The position numbers and the translations under genes are program-made. From Polytrichum commune (taxonomy: Eukaryota; Streptophyta; Polytrichopsida; Polytrichales; Polytrichaceae), in assembly GCA_950295325.1 (NCBI GenBank), contig OX485804.1:9488001-9552000 (forward strand): 64,000 bases of DNA. The letters run 5' to 3'. The notes under the pieces were generated by a model. It was not told where the DNA came from and did no database searches. It saw only the letters and a program-made list of their open reading frames with translations. Each line of letters opens with the position of its first letter. Positions within the stretch are counted from its first letter, which is position 1. Of this stretch, positions 50,838 to 63,647 are shown piece by piece.

Positions 50838-53800
50838 TTACAAGCGGGTCAGCTGATTGGTCCTTGTGTATTTAGCAAAGCGATCCATATCCTGCTGCAA
50901 AACCCGGTCCACTATTGGCGAGACAGCCTGCAAAGTCAATGGCAAAAAGTCAGGCAAGTGCAGTTTTAGTCCAACATTACGATCAACTTGATCCGAAACT
51001 ACAGAGAGTACATACTCTCAATGTGAAAATCAAAGGTAAATGGCAACCTGCACAAAACATAATCCTAGTGGAAACTCTGGAAGCACATTTACTTGTTCCC
51101 TTCTAATATGATCTTCCTCAACCCACAGATTCACAAAAAAGCCCACAACACCAGATTCAAAATTTCACCCGAGTATAAAGCATTGCAACCTGCTTTCTTA
51201 TTTTCCACATGTGATAATATTCAATGATGAGCCATATAGAAAGGGAGGAAACAGCACATACCGTGCCCAGAGGTGCCACAATGTCTGGCAACTCGTATGA
51301 GATTGTCAACTGCAGAGTTAACCACCCTTATCAATAGTGACAGAAAAATGATAAGTATTCAAAGGAAACTGAGGATCATGAAGATAGAGACAATGAAACC
51401 AAAGAGAATCCAAACTAGCATGATTCTGAACTGAGGGAATTTTTGTAAGAGAAGAAGTCATTTTACCTCTACTGTACATGCCTTCGGTCCACGAGGTATG
51501 AATCGCACTGCACCTCTACAGTCAATTCCATTAAGAAATCAATTTTTGCTACATTAGATGTTAAAATTTTATTGAGCAAGTTAATAGACACCAAGAATTG
51601 TTGATTATATGTGAGATACAAACTTGGTGGATCCCAAGTATAAATGATAATTTCATGATCTTGTACAACCATGACAGTGCCAAAGCATACCATCTACATA
51701 CTTTGCAGTCTATTCCCATGCTTCACCGATCAAAGAGTCCTTGGGGGTACATACCATAAGCGTAATAAAAGAAATGTGCAATTAGGCTAACCTGTTGGGG
51801 AGTCCGTCGACAGATTGCCAATGAATTTTCTGGTGGTGGACAGGCTGCATTGTCAAGGTACGGTCAGTTAGCATTGTTCAACTCTCAACAGGAAGGGTAG
51901 CCCCATACACACATCGCATTACAAGCCTCTAAAATCAAATTTCAACATCAATTTTCAAGTTGACTGAATCACATCCAACCACAACATTGGATCAGTACCT
52001 ACCAAACATAGTGTTGCAACTCAAGTGCGCGACATTAGTCCGCCGATTTAGGCTTCTTCCCTTGTGCTTTACAGCAGCATTCCCTTCCTTCCTTTTACAT
52101 TCGAATTTTCTGTTTCTACATTCTATGGTTACAAGACCCAAAAGATTGAATTTTGAGCTGTCTCAAGGTTACATGAATCAGTAGCTAAATGTTGAATCAG
52201 CACTGAAAAGACGGATGAAATTGCTCAAAATCCCTCCGCATACTTCAACAAAACCGCAATTTAGTCACGGCCTTCACACAGAATAGGTGCAAGGCTTCAC
52301 GTATCACAGTAGCAATAAAAAAAGTGCACACTGACCTCCAAGTTTCGGGCTAGCCAAGAAAACTCGAAATCGCGGCCAAAAGCTTTGTACCGCAGTGTCC
52401 ATTTTGAGAAATCTGGCTTCTGCTTGGAGACCTGCTTAGACATGTAAACCACCAACACTGTACCACATGAATCGAATTCTGAGAACCAAAAATTCCCTGG
52501 ATGTTCTGCGGGTCACGTACGGCACAACGCTTGCAATATCGGATTGATTTTGTGTATCAGTGATAGGTATACCTTAAATTGCAAACTTAGAGCTCTCTTC
52601 AGCAAATGAACTCTTCTTGCACTTACGTAGTGGTACAAATTAGGTCACAAAATTCCAGAGACAAAATTATTTTGCAAAACCAATGAAGTATAAAAGATTT
52701 CCAATTGCATGAGATTCTTGATTTTCTCCTGCGAAAGACATTGTTACATAAGATTGTTATATATGTTATGGGATAATTATATTCTGCATTACTAGGTGTA
52801 AATGTAATATAACAATTACATAATACACCACCATTTGGAAGGTTATGATGGATGCATGTTTCCTCAGGAGCCATAACATATAACATCATTGGTGTAGAAT
52901 GTCCTTCCGCCTCAACAGCTGGTCTTTCAAAATTATATCTATATATACATATATTTGCTCTGATGCAAACATGTGGGACATGAATAGAAAACCAAATGAG
53001 ACTTACCTTGACAGTATCGATCCATTTCATCCACCGAGGTATACTCTCGCGATCGTTCCACAACTCCCAGGCATCTGACACCGGGATATCTGCATCCACC
53101 TTTGCCCTGTATACAGATTGGGCCCCTTCCGTAAGGAAAAAAAGCTGTACTACAGCCGAACATCATGATGGTCAATGCGACAATGCGACAATGCGACAAA
53201 AAGGCGTTGGGGTGAACTAAGTTTAGTTTTGAAGACTTTCAAACTTAACGTTCCATAGAGTCTCGGATTTCACAAAGAAACACAGACTTCAACACAGAAA
53301 CCATCAGAAAATTGGCTAAAAGGTGCTTTTCAAATATTTGACTTCATGCCCCCCTCATGCATCCTTTTCAAAATCTAAATTAATCTTAAAGCAACAGATT
53401 CAAGCTTTGTAGTAGTATAATGCGGCACACAAAAGAAGAAGCATAAGCAAATAATGCAATCATCAGGGGATTTCTCAGGAGATTAACCTTATAATGTCAT
53501 TTACATTATAATGACGTTGCCTCTACAGTTTTGATGATCTAGAAGGTCGCACATTATCAAATCAACCATGACAACTGCATGCTTCTGGAACCATTAGAGA
53601 AGAAATCGACAAATACAAAGGCAACAAGGGCAAGAGAGTTTCGTGAGACGAAGGCAACGGAAATTGCACCTGTTGTCAAGCCAAGTAGCTGCACTCCACC
53701 TGCTTCCATTGCTACCACTGATCCCCACACCCAGTCCTTGTCCTACATGTGAATGTCTTGCTCCCACCCTCACACCACCAAAACCATGCCCCTCTTTACA

Positions 53801-53935
53801 TCCTGGCATACGAACCGTCTTTACATTCCCGCCAATTCTCGCCAACTGGCCATCCTCACTCGTCACCCCTGAGGATAGGACGGCACAGGCGCTGACGTTA
53901 TTGGAGGCTGCCCCGGCAAGTTGAGAGGCCAGCAT
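50838..53935 (-). CDS. SRPBCC (START-like) polyketide cyclase/dehydrase-type protein, probably plastid
   Basis: These proteins form a hydrophobic cavity that binds lipids or polyketide-like ligands; the ligand here is unknown. Exons on the minus strand: 53935-53670, 53106-53007, 52431-52336, 51844-51792, 51515-51467, 51309-51262, 50927-50838. They total 702 nt, 233 residues, all GT/AG and phase-consistent. The first 88 residues are rich in Ser, Ala, Val and Gly with few acidic residues, as in a chloroplast transit peptide. The domain follows: VDADIPVSDAWELWNDRESI near 91, FGRDFEFSWLARNLE, HHQKIHWQSVDGLPNRGAVR, then LTISYELPDIVAPLGT and a C-terminal helix VLQQDMDRFAKYT. The start is the first ATG after an in-frame stop. 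Similar small plastid proteins are known in Arabidopsis. Confidence 0.92.
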
Positions 53936-54029
53936 GTTGGAGAATTTAGCAATGGAGATGACGCCCACACACTTGGTTTCGATCCTACAAGTCTTGCGAT
54001 GCTAGCCTGCGATTCCTGGTCGATTTTGT

Positions 54030-54310
54030 GGCTTCAGGGTGATGGCATTCGGGGAGGTTTTTTTTTTTTTGTCGAAGGAGGGGAGTGCTCGAATTGAGGA
54101 GAGGGGGACGAGGAAGGAGGCGGCAGCAGGTGGTGGGGGCTCCTGTGCAGTGGAGGTGGACGAAGGGTGGCTGCGGAACGTGGCGATGGAGAGGACGGGT
54201 GAAGTAGGGAGCCACGTGGCTTGGAAGGCTTGCCACATGGCATGGTCTCGTGGCCACCTGGCAGGAGGCTGTCTATTCCTAAGGTCACGTGCACATGTGT
54301 CGAGGTGACA
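54030..54310 (-). promoter_or_regulatory. GC-rich upstream region of SRPBCC gene
   Basis: This stretch is far richer in G and C than its surroundings and begins about 95 bp upstream of the start codon on the minus strand. It probably includes leader and core promoter. The open frames seen in it on both strands have no domain and differ in frame from the gene. No TATA box identified. Confidence 0.4.
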
Positions 54311-54395
54311 TTGTGAATTATGGGCCGGGCCGAGCAGGGGTCCCTTTTTAATGCGACTTAGGTGGGGGATTTAGGGTAGGTTAACTGGAGGCACT
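54265..54395 (+). repeat. Dispersed ~120 bp repeat, also at 59095-59212 and 62315-62432
   Basis: All three have 'tctattcc.aaggt', 'ca.gtgtgtcaaggt'-type sequence, 'gggtccctt'/'gagtcccttgaatg' and 'tgggggattta', then a '.ggaagcact'-type end. The last two also share an upstream part (about 59040-59095 and 62260-62315, 'gagagca', 'aaggacttct'). Type unknown. Confidence 0.65.
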
Positions 54396-55008
54396 AGTAA
54401 AGGCCAGTTTAGACTATTAAGGTAGAAATACCATAACCCGTGAAAATAAGGTGATTCGCATTGAAGATCTGGTCTGACAATCATGAGATAAATTTCCAAG
54501 ATAGACGAGAAGGATTCATGAAGAATGCAAGTTGTTTCATATTTTTCTGCCCTGTACAAAAAATGCTACATTTTTTCAAAGTGGAAAGTTGTCCAACCCC
54601 CTACTCGTTCAGATAGATAGATAGAAACTCCGGTCCCTTTTTAGCAAGGGGCCGGCGTGAATAAAGTGTCCGTTCGTAAACCCTACTCGTTCACTAGATT
54701 CTCCCTACACCGAACACGGTGATCTGCATTTCCATACAGAACATCGCTTAAGTCGGTTACTCACGAGTACATTAACACTTGACTCTCATTGGCTACACTT
54801 AGTGTACACGCATTAAAGTTGCCGCCGAGCCATGATCGGTTTTAGAAATGGCACTTCACCATTATGACAGCGGTCTAGTGCACGGCTAGAGGGTGGTTAA
54901 CGGTTTATGCTACTTCTACCTTACGGTGAAGAAGTGCACCTGTTGGTCAAGAATTTTAGCCCAAGACAAGATTATTTGAGGCAAGAGTGGGTATGGGGGG
55001 TAACATAG

Positions 55009-55010
55009 GT

Positions 55011-55067
<57 letters not shown>
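55009..55067. repeat. (AT)n(GT)n compound microsatellite
   Basis: About eleven AT units run straight into about eighteen GT units. Confidence 0.95.
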
Positions 55068-55070
<3 letters not shown>

Positions 55071-55387
55071 ATTTATAAATCTCTCAAGTTGGAGTTCTTC
55101 GGAGGCCAAGTTTTTGGTCCAAGAGTTTGAGGTTCTCCAAGAAACTTGATCTCTGGAGAACTCCCCTGGCAAAAAGTATTGCCATGTTGACAACCATGTC
55201 ATCATTTCATCCATCTTTGAAGCTCTCCACCAGAGAAGTCTTGGCCATAGTGTAAGCCCCAACTGGTGAAGAAACCATTTTGTAGCCAATCATATTGCTC
55301 CATTCCCCTAAATTGTCCACCCTTGACCGGTGCACTTCTTCACCATAGTCTTAACCAACCCTAAGCTCAACTACATAACATTCCGAA

Positions 55388-55728
55388 GGTCCACTTCACA
55401 CATGAGATTGAAGGCCTGTGATCAGTACATTCTATGGTCTTTCATTGGTCGGAAAGGCCGAGACTATCCAGGTTCACTTCACACTAGAAGGTGAAGGCCT
55501 GTGGCCCAAAGAAATTATCATGGATGAAAAGTCAACATGGATTCCTATATGGTAGACTATGGATAATGTTACATGGTCTATCTGAATTTAGACCCACCTC
55601 CAAGAGATAGGCTTGACACAAATCCTGGTACACCATGTCAGTTAAATAATTGGTACGGCCTTTGGATGAGCGTCAAAGGCCCTCACAATCATGATGTCAT
55701 GACCTTTGGCTCATGTGTGAAATGGCCC
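55388..55728 (+). mobile_element. Diverged, shortened PIF/Harbinger-like MITE
   Basis: The ends 'ggtccacttcacacatgaga' and 'ggctcatgtgtgaaatggccc' match the family at 32774. The interior is shorter (about 340 bp) and much changed. Confidence 0.65.
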
Positions 55729-55919
55729 TGAACAACTAGATGATGGTCTCTTTCCAAAGCAAGAGGACGCAATTACTTTTTTTTTGATAAGTTAGAGTTG
55801 CTTGTCGAAAATTCTACATACACAACATGGGTGCTTTTCATAAACGGGGGATTATGCTCGCCTGGTACTTGGTCCCATAGAACGCAACCAAGGAGTTGAG
55901 TAATGTTAAGGTATAAGTG

Positions 55920-56335
55920 GAGGAATATCAAGATCTCTTATTGCTCGTTGATTCATTTAAGGTAGATGGGTCTTAAATGGTTACTTTTTAATTTAAAAAA
56001 ACTAGCCCACTTCTCCAAGGATATGAAACAAGCGATTACTACGAGATGGTTAGCAAATCCAAATTGAGCCTATACCCACTTTCCCAATACTTTTTGGAGC
56101 TCATATGAGTATCTTAGTCCTTATCAAAGTGAAGATTCTTGTGCTCATTAAATGGTCATATTGTCCCCCTCCATGATGTTGACTATGGAGTCTAGAATGG
56201 TAACCATATTTTGAGCACATGATCCAATTTTCCTTAAACACATTCCTTTTTGGAATCCATTTTTGGAGGCACATCTAATTACATATTACTCAAATATAGG
56301 TGTCCGATCAAGATGTAGAGACACCCTCACTGTAC
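55920..56335. repeat. Old dispersed repeat, related to 30770-31170
   Basis: 'gatgggtcttaaatggtta', 'ctagcccactt', 'gagatggttagcaaatccaa' and 'atgttgactatggagtc' have counterparts in the same order at 30778-31020. The long terminal repeat at 56336 begins directly after this block. Confidence 0.6.
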
Positions 56336-58829
56336 TGTAGGAAAAGTAACCAGTGATCGCCGAAACAGCGAAGGCGAGAAGGTCGAAAGAGAGAGAGAGC
56401 GAGCAAGCGGAGCGACACCGGGTGAAGCAGGTGAGAGCGAGGCTGTTCTGGAGCCTCGAAGAGCAAGTGGAAATGGGGCCGTCCCAGTCACGGGAAGGCG
56501 AGCTGGCGGACTGGCCACGGGAGCCACGTAACCAACAAAAGGGAGGCGAGTTGGCGGACTAGCAAGAGGAGGACGAGCTGGCGAACAAACCGGGCAGGTC
56601 TAGGCCGAGATGGCGGGCGAACCAGGTTACTAGTGAGGGCCAACGGACAATCTGATTAAGGGCCAGGCTTAGGGCCAGTATTTATATGGCCGAAGTAGCT
56701 AGGTAAATGGGAACATGACCATTTTAAGAACCGAGGAGGCACGGTCCTATTCCCGCTTAGAGCACATGTCAATTAAGTAGCTTAGGTGATATGAAGAGAT
56801 ATGTAATTAGGTATTACATGTTGGACTTTATAGATTTAAACTCTACAAATTAAAGACTTTTAATTAAGCTATTATTAGATATAGTGCTAAATTTAGCCGA
56901 GCTAACATTTACAAAAATTCTAGGAAAACGTAGATTTGTGAGACTATATAAGGAGGCCACTTGAGGGCCCTAATGCACTTCATTTCATCCCGAACATTTT
57001 ACATGAGTGTCCGGACCTCGGACTTTGTTGAGACGTGAGGAAATCCAAGGCACCCACGGTGCATTGGAATTACCTATAAGCACCCGAGGTGCTTTGGCAA
57101 TTCCAATTGGACTTTTAGGCACCCGAGGTGCATTAGGAAATTCATAGGCGCCCGAGGCGCATTAGGAATTCCATAGGCACCCACGGTGCATTGGAATTAC
57201 ATATAGGCACCCGCGGTGCCTTAGTAATTCCAATTGGATTGGCGGAGCGAACTTGGTACGTTGGGAGATTTTTAGCGTACCGCGGCGCATTCGCGAGAGC
57301 AAGACATTCACCACGGTTAGCGGAGCGAGCTCACAAAGTGTTATCACGCAACGTGCGAGATTGAGAATCCGTGCAAGGAGTTGAAGACTTAGTAAATCAA
57401 AATTTCGGAGGAGGCCGCATAACGGAGAAATTTGGAGTGTGCGGGAGTTTCAAAAGACCTTAGGAAAGTGAACACCATATTCACCTAAGAAAACAATTAA
57501 GAAAATTATCTTATATGAAATATGATTGGAAATGATTGAGAATGAATGTAGCAACACTTGAGCTTAAAAAGGGATACTACACACCTAAAACCTTATTCGT
57601 ACTTGGCAAGAGGTTGAGGCAAGAGGATCTAAGCTAAGAAAACCAAATCACCTAGGTAGTGCTCATTGATGGAAAAGGTGATGATGCCTCAAGCCGAAGC
57701 TTGACACCTTAGCATAAGTTCACATCATTACCTTTCACGCCATTGGATTTGAGGCACCGAGATTAGTTTGCTTGAGAGGACTTGATAAGACTAATCAAAT
57801 CATAAAGCAAGCAAAGGATTGGAACCAAAGGTGGCCCAGATGTGGCCTCGTCATCAAAATCCCCTACCTTAGCACTTAGGGATTTTGGCGGCCTAAGAGA
57901 ATATTCTGGGGATTTAGCCGGCCTTAGTCAAATATTTGGAATCTTCTAAGGAGTAGCAATTATGTGCTAAGCCTTAGAGATTTGGCTCGAGAGCATACAC
58001 TTATAAATTACGGAATGTAAAAGGGATTTTTAATTATGCCAAAGTATCTTCCACGCGCTAGGTTGTCTTGACTTAGCGAGGGAGTATGCTACCTTATGAA
58101 GGTATTTAGGCAACGTGTTTGAAGACTTGAACGGAATAGAGATTATTGCATTGGAATCTAAAGGAATGAATAAGTATCCTATATAAGATTATAAATCGAT
58201 AGGATATAAATTCAAAACATGAAAGATATTGTGGGTAGAAGAATTTAGATGGTTTCAAATTACAAGAGTTATAAACTTGAAATATGTTTTAGATGAATTC
58301 AACCATGAAAGATATGGTATGAGGATGTTTCTCTCAGGGAAACACTTAACCTTGACATTACACGTTTGAGAAACATTAGCTTAAGGTCTAAGGTACCTAT
58401 CCATTTAAGAGATTATTAAAAAGGAACTACATACTGAGAGATATTGTAGAAGTGTTCTCGTTAAGGGCACTTTCGGGGAACATAAACTTGACAACTTGGA
58501 CACTTTATCCCTAGGGATTTATAAAAGGGTCTTGAACACAATATTCTTGATTAAGAAAAGTATTGTGTTACTAAATCTATTTAAAGGTTTAGGAACACCA
58601 AACCTTGACATTAGATTCAGGGAAACATAAATCTTAGACCAACTACTCTTAGAGAGTTTATAAGGATATTGGAACTGCATGTTACGGAATTGAGATACAG
58701 AAGAATGCAAACACCTTCACGAGACTTAGAGAAGAGAAGATCCAATTTTGGTGGGAGTAACTTCCATGTAAACCGGTTCAGCAGCGGGTTACACCGTCTG
58801 AGGCTGGAAGGTTGAAGGTGCCCTCCACA
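56336..58829 (+). mobile_element. LTR-retrotransposon-like long terminal repeat, plus-strand copy
   Basis: Starts TGTAG and ends CCACA. Parts in order: a GA-rich, GC-rich leader with many GCGAG words; AT-rich DNA; a TATA box 'actatataagg' at about 56943; then six units built on the palindrome GCACCCGAGGTGC (57051-57215); then a long segment shared with the inverted copy at 28264-30085 ('gtggcctcgtcatca' at 57842, 'cagcagcgggttacaccgtc' at 58780). It has no coding frame. Flanks (tgtac and caaga) do not match, so borders are approximate or the copy was rearranged. Confidence 0.55.
57045..57230. repeat. Degenerate ~30 bp repeats with GCACCCGAGGTGC palindrome
   Basis: Six units start near 57051, 57078, 57117, 57147, 57175 and 57205. 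Each has a short hairpin core followed by 'attaggaattcc'-type sequence. Three comparable units occur on the opposite strand at 29465-29560. Confidence 0.8.
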
Positions 58830-59329
58830 CAAGATAGATCACGGAATTAGGCACGTCTACCTTAGCACCTCCTTGCATGCCACAATGAGTTCGGCCTCAA
58901 TGAACCAAATATAGGATGCTTTTTGTTCAAACCTCCACACCAACTACAAGTATGCACCACAAGCTTCCCGAATATGGTAAGTATCATATGCAAAACAACC
59001 ATCTCCCGACCAAATTGCAAGTTGAGTCAATGGACATTCTAATGAGAGCAATTTTTCTCAAAGGACTTCTTCTTTTTGAAAATGAAAGAGACAAAGGTCA
59101 TCTATTCCAAGGTTACATGCACATGTATCAAGGTGACACTATGAATTGTGAGCGTGTAGGGAGTCCCTTGAATGTGAGATGGGGGATTTAAGTTAATAGG
59201 AGGCACTCAACATAACATTACTTAGCTAATGAGTTTTGTTCAATTGCCTTGACTTCATATTCAATCTAAAGCAATGTGATTCCGGCATCCGGAGTCTTAA
59301 TTCTCGAATCTACTGCTGGGCCCATGAAC

Positions 59330-59686
59330 ACAACTTAGTACACTAAATAGGTAGATTAGTGTTAGATGAAGATTAGTGTTAGATGCAATAGTTACCTAAA
59401 ACACTAATTTTCAACTGATATTACAATTAGTGTTTGAATAGGATTTGAACAAATTATACCTTTTACGAGGTTCTCATATTCTTCTTCCTTCAATTCTTCA
59501 TTCCAAGATTTACAAAATATCATCTAACACTAAATGCGCTCATGTAAATATTTAAAGTTACTACTTGGTACAAATAGTGTTAGAGTTGACATTTAGTGTT
59601 CTAACACTATAGAGACAATTTACATTTAGCATTTTCGTCAACTATTAGTGTTTCCAACACTAATCTACCTATTTAGTGTAGTTGAA
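59330..59686. mobile_element. Inverted-repeat MITE of about 0.36 kb
   Basis: The left 'tacactaaataggtagatta' plus 'gtgtt' is inverted exactly at the right end ('aacactaatctacctattta' plus 'gtgta'). Internal copies of 'tagtgtt' are frequent. Fragments of the same kind are at 33765-33800. No coding capacity. Confidence 0.7.
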
Positions 59687-59717
59687 TAAAGGTTATGAAA
59701 CTAGAGGGAAAAAAAGA

Positions 59718-62222
59718 CACTACAAGGAAAACACGAAAAAATGACTACGACCATATGACCGGATATGACTATCGGGTTTAGGGCAGTCATGTTGAACCAA
59801 AGTGATGACTAGAAGTGACTTTAGTCATCATATGACTAGGCTTTTAGTCATATTGGACATGACCTAGATGGGAACCGTGTAGAGAACGTGTTGGGAACAT
59901 ATTCTCTCAATATTCTTTATTTTCATAATAGTTATAACGAACCACGTCACTAAGATTAGTACTTAGCTTACTATGATTTTCAGGTCATAATAGTGAATGG
60001 TTTTTATATTGCATTTGGACTTCCTTCGTACTTATTCATGTCGTGAGTCCCTGGTCTTTGATCATTTCAGCAAATGTTTTATGGCATTTTTGTTGGTTGT
60101 ATATTGTATTTTGACAATACAACCATTTTTTACTTATTTGCAATGTTTTTGAGTTCTGTTACTTTTACACAACATCATAGTTTATTTCTTGGCCTTGCAA
60201 TATGCAAACATATAGTCTATACAATCACAAAAAGAATGATATACACCTATAGCTACTATCTTTGCCATGCGACCTTCCTTCCTAATGTCAGACAACATCA
60301 TCTTCCAAATTTGGATCTTCTTCCAAAACGTCCAACGCTCGGTTCAATGTCTTTCATAGTTAGATCCCTGCATCCCCTCAATACGGGGGTACTAGGTGTT
60401 GTGTCAATGAAAGTGGATATGGGTCTTAAGCCATGATGTTCTTCGTCCCTGCCTTACTACAGACTATGCATTTCAGGTCTTCTATCTACCTTTGATGATA
60501 CTCTTGAGCTTCATGGCTCTCTTTGTAAAATAATCTTCCACCCATCTTTTTCTTGTCATTTATAGAAAAAACAATTGTTGCACATGAAGGGGAAAAGCAA
60601 ATGAACTTGTTGAATAAGGGATCAATCAATCAAATTTGAAGAGTGTGAATCATTTGCACATACATTTGATACTCCAAAAATTGTAAAGCAATTTAAGAGA
60701 AGAAACATTGCAATTAAACGCGTTGTTCGAGAACCCTCGTATAATGGATTTATTTATTCATCTAGGACCTTCATGAGTTCTACCTCGTATTCTTCTTCTT
60801 CATCCATGGTGGTGGCATCTTCGTCATTCTTGAGTTCATCATTAATCGCGGTAGGGTTGTTGTTGTACCCGTCTAGGTACTATGTTATCATTCGTACAAC
60901 TTTAAATTCTTCATGTTCGCTTTCAGTATTTGGAGATTCCAATAACTATGTCCAAATTTTGTAGTCATAGAGTCAAGAATAAGGTCTGCATTTAGTCATC
61001 CATATGGTTTCAGAGTTTGTAGTCCTATAATCCAATACAATGTTACATTTTGTCATCCGTATGGAAGTCGGCTGCAACAATTTGTTTTAGAGAGGATTTC
61101 TCACATCTAAAGTTTGGAATTTCTAAACTTTCGCTAAACTATGCCAAATGAAGCAATGAATCCATGCCTCACTCGAGGCCACTATATTGGTTCAATTTAT
61201 TGGGTAATACGTAAATAGTTCATATCCCTCTTTAATTTCTCGTGTTGTTACAATACGGCATATCCCGAGGCTTTGGGGTTCCACGATGTAGGCAACGACA
61301 CATAGTCCCACTGCACATTGGCAATCTCCTCCCTCCCAATAGAGTTATAAATGAAACATGCAATGTTTTCATTCAAAACATCCCCATTTTTTAGACGGTT
61401 TTCTTTAGTAGTAGCATATATTTTATAAACCATGGGTTTGTTTTGTACATACTCAGTTTAAAAAAATAATTGCCCTACAAATGACAATAATCTATCCTCG
61501 GCCTTTGCTGCTTGCAATGAAAATACACCCATTCCATGTATGGAAGTGCTGATATTCTAACCTTCCACTTCCTATTCCAATATGTAAAGGGAGTGAGCTT
61601 CGGAATTGTTCATGAGCCCCATTGCCTAAGCAAAATATCTGTCCCAAAATTACGCGCCAACCTTTGTTGGTCGCTAAATGAACTAGGGTCTTCATCCCTT
61701 TGAAGTAGTAGAGTACCTAAAATTATAGACTGTAAAACACCAAATATTGCAACCTGCACATAATGTCTTCACATTTCCTACAAGATGATTTATTTTAGAA
61801 AGCAATCATGTATCATATGACTATTTTTAGTCACAATATGACTAACAGTAGTCGTTAATGAATGAATGTACTTGTCATATGATTACATGTAATTAAGATC
61901 ATGTAGTCATGTAAATACAGAATATGACTAATTCTAGTAAAAGCACATGACTACACATGACTAAATATAATCATATAGGTATGACTAAATATAGTGAGAA
62001 ATGACAAAGGATCAAGGGACAACCTAAAACGAGGTCCCCAAATCCCATGAGAAACGCACCATGGGGATCAAAATTTGTCCGATATGACCATAGTCATTTT
62101 GTCTGGAGCGATTGGTCCGACATGACCAGGTTGAGGACTAAAAATGGTGGTAGTCATCAATGCATTTTCTTACCTATATTAGTCATAAACCCCAGTCATT
62201 TTTTCGTGTTTTCCTTGTAGTG
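59718..62222. mobile_element. CACTA (En/Spm) transposon, non-autonomous, 2,505 bp
   Basis: The left end is CACTACAAGGAAAACACGAA and the right end its inverse (ttttcgtgttttccttgtagtg). Flanks are AGA at 59715-59717 and AGA at 62223-62225, the 3-bp duplication expected of CACTA elements. Subterminal DNA is packed with words such as 'atatgact' and 'agtcatat' in both orientations (59740-59860 and 61815-62130), as in the transposase-binding regions of En/Spm. The interior has only short frames, none recognised as transposase, so mobilisation would need a partner. Confidence 0.9.
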
Positions 62223-62432
62223 AGAAAAAAATATTTTACTGGTTGTTGGTTCACTTAATGAGAGCAACTGTCTTCAAGAGGACTTCTCCTTTACACAAAA
62301 CAAAAGGATAATAAAGATTGTCTATTCCCAAGGTTATTGCATGGGTGTGTGTCAAGGTTACACTCCAATTTTGTGGGCCCATAGAGGGTCCCTTGAATGT
62401 GAGATGGGGGATTTATGTCAAATGGAAGCACT

Positions 62433-63300
62433 TGGAGTGAGGGAAAAAAAATCTCTTACTGGTCATCGATTCATTTAACCATTTCATTGGTACCAATGAT
62501 TCATCATCGTGAGAAAGCATTAGTTGTAGATGAATTGAATTGGCATGTGGATAAATAAATGAAGTGAGTAGGATCAGAAAGGGCAACCTTCTTCAAGAGG
62601 ACTTCTCCTGTGCACTTGTGCAATCACAAGTTTGCATTAGAGCCATGTGGTTGGGGAATGTTTCGCTTTTGCTGTGACAATGAATCAAGTTTTGATAGAA
62701 AGCAAATAGATAAATAGATAGATAGATATACACGACACATCCGATTTGGAGTGACCATGAACGAAGAGCCTCTTCACCAATGGGCTACTACCCTTTGTTG
62801 GAGGTGGGCAGGACCAGACACAGTAAGCAGTATGTGTATGTTTGAGCACTTGAATTGTAGCCAGAGAGTGATATTACCAGTGCTGAATTTAATAATTGTG
62901 CAAATCTTCTTTTTGAAGCTTTGAACTGATTTGATGTCTGCCTTCAAGATGGAGGGTTCATAACAGAAGGTACAACTGGTCAAAAACTTTAACCTTGCAA
63001 AGTTTTCAGGATGACATAGTTTGTTTCTACAACATTCAATTCAAGCCTCACAGGGGCAAAAAAAGATTGAACTTGACTTTAGAGAATGTAGTTTACTACT
63101 TTCAAAGTGCCTCGTTACTTAGATTACGATCACACAAGTAGCTTGCTTCTTATTAATCGTACCTGCACATCTTGCTGCTTACTGTGAAGATATGTTTTGG
63201 ACATTGTGATCAGAGTTCAGTAACTGAGAAAATGGAGTTGAATGGGGCATTTCTTGAAGCCAAATGCATACAGACATGCTGTAGCTGGGGTCTGTTGTGT
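62433..63300. other. Intergenic DNA between CACTA element and Mfd-like gene
   Basis: A GATA-type run is at 62708-62730. A short piece at 62575-62615 repeats 'cttcaagaggacttctcct' of 62273. No gene was seen. Confidence 0.45.
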
Positions 63301-63647
63301 TCATGTGGCATGCAAGTTTGAATCTGAGCACATGTTACAAATCAGGTCCTTAAGCTGGTGGAACCCACAAATAGGTCATGGACAATTTCCTCGAGTGTCT
63401 AGTCTAGGCTAGAGGAAAGACTTGATTAATGGAGGCTAGCCATGAAGAACAATGCGATGAGAGATTCCTGATTCCTGGGGTCGTTGTATAAGATGAGAGG
63501 AGGTAGAGACATTCTTGTATTCTGAAAATAATCAGGGCAACGCCTATTTTAAATCCCCTCTGGATCTATTCCTGAGGTGATTGAACAACCCAATAGTGTA
63601 CACTTAAATTAAACCCCCTTAAAATTGATGCAACTATGGTCTATTCC

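Noticed and set aside
53643-53924. 93-codon plus-strand frame over the SRPBCC first exon
   Set aside because: Antisense shadow of the transit-peptide exon.
56353-56562. Arg/Glu-rich 69-codon frame
   Set aside because: It arises from GA-rich repeats at the start of the long terminal repeat.
60074-60436. 120-codon frame inside the CACTA element
   Set aside because: Not similar to any CACTA transposase part I know; AT-rich hydrophobic composition expected by chance.
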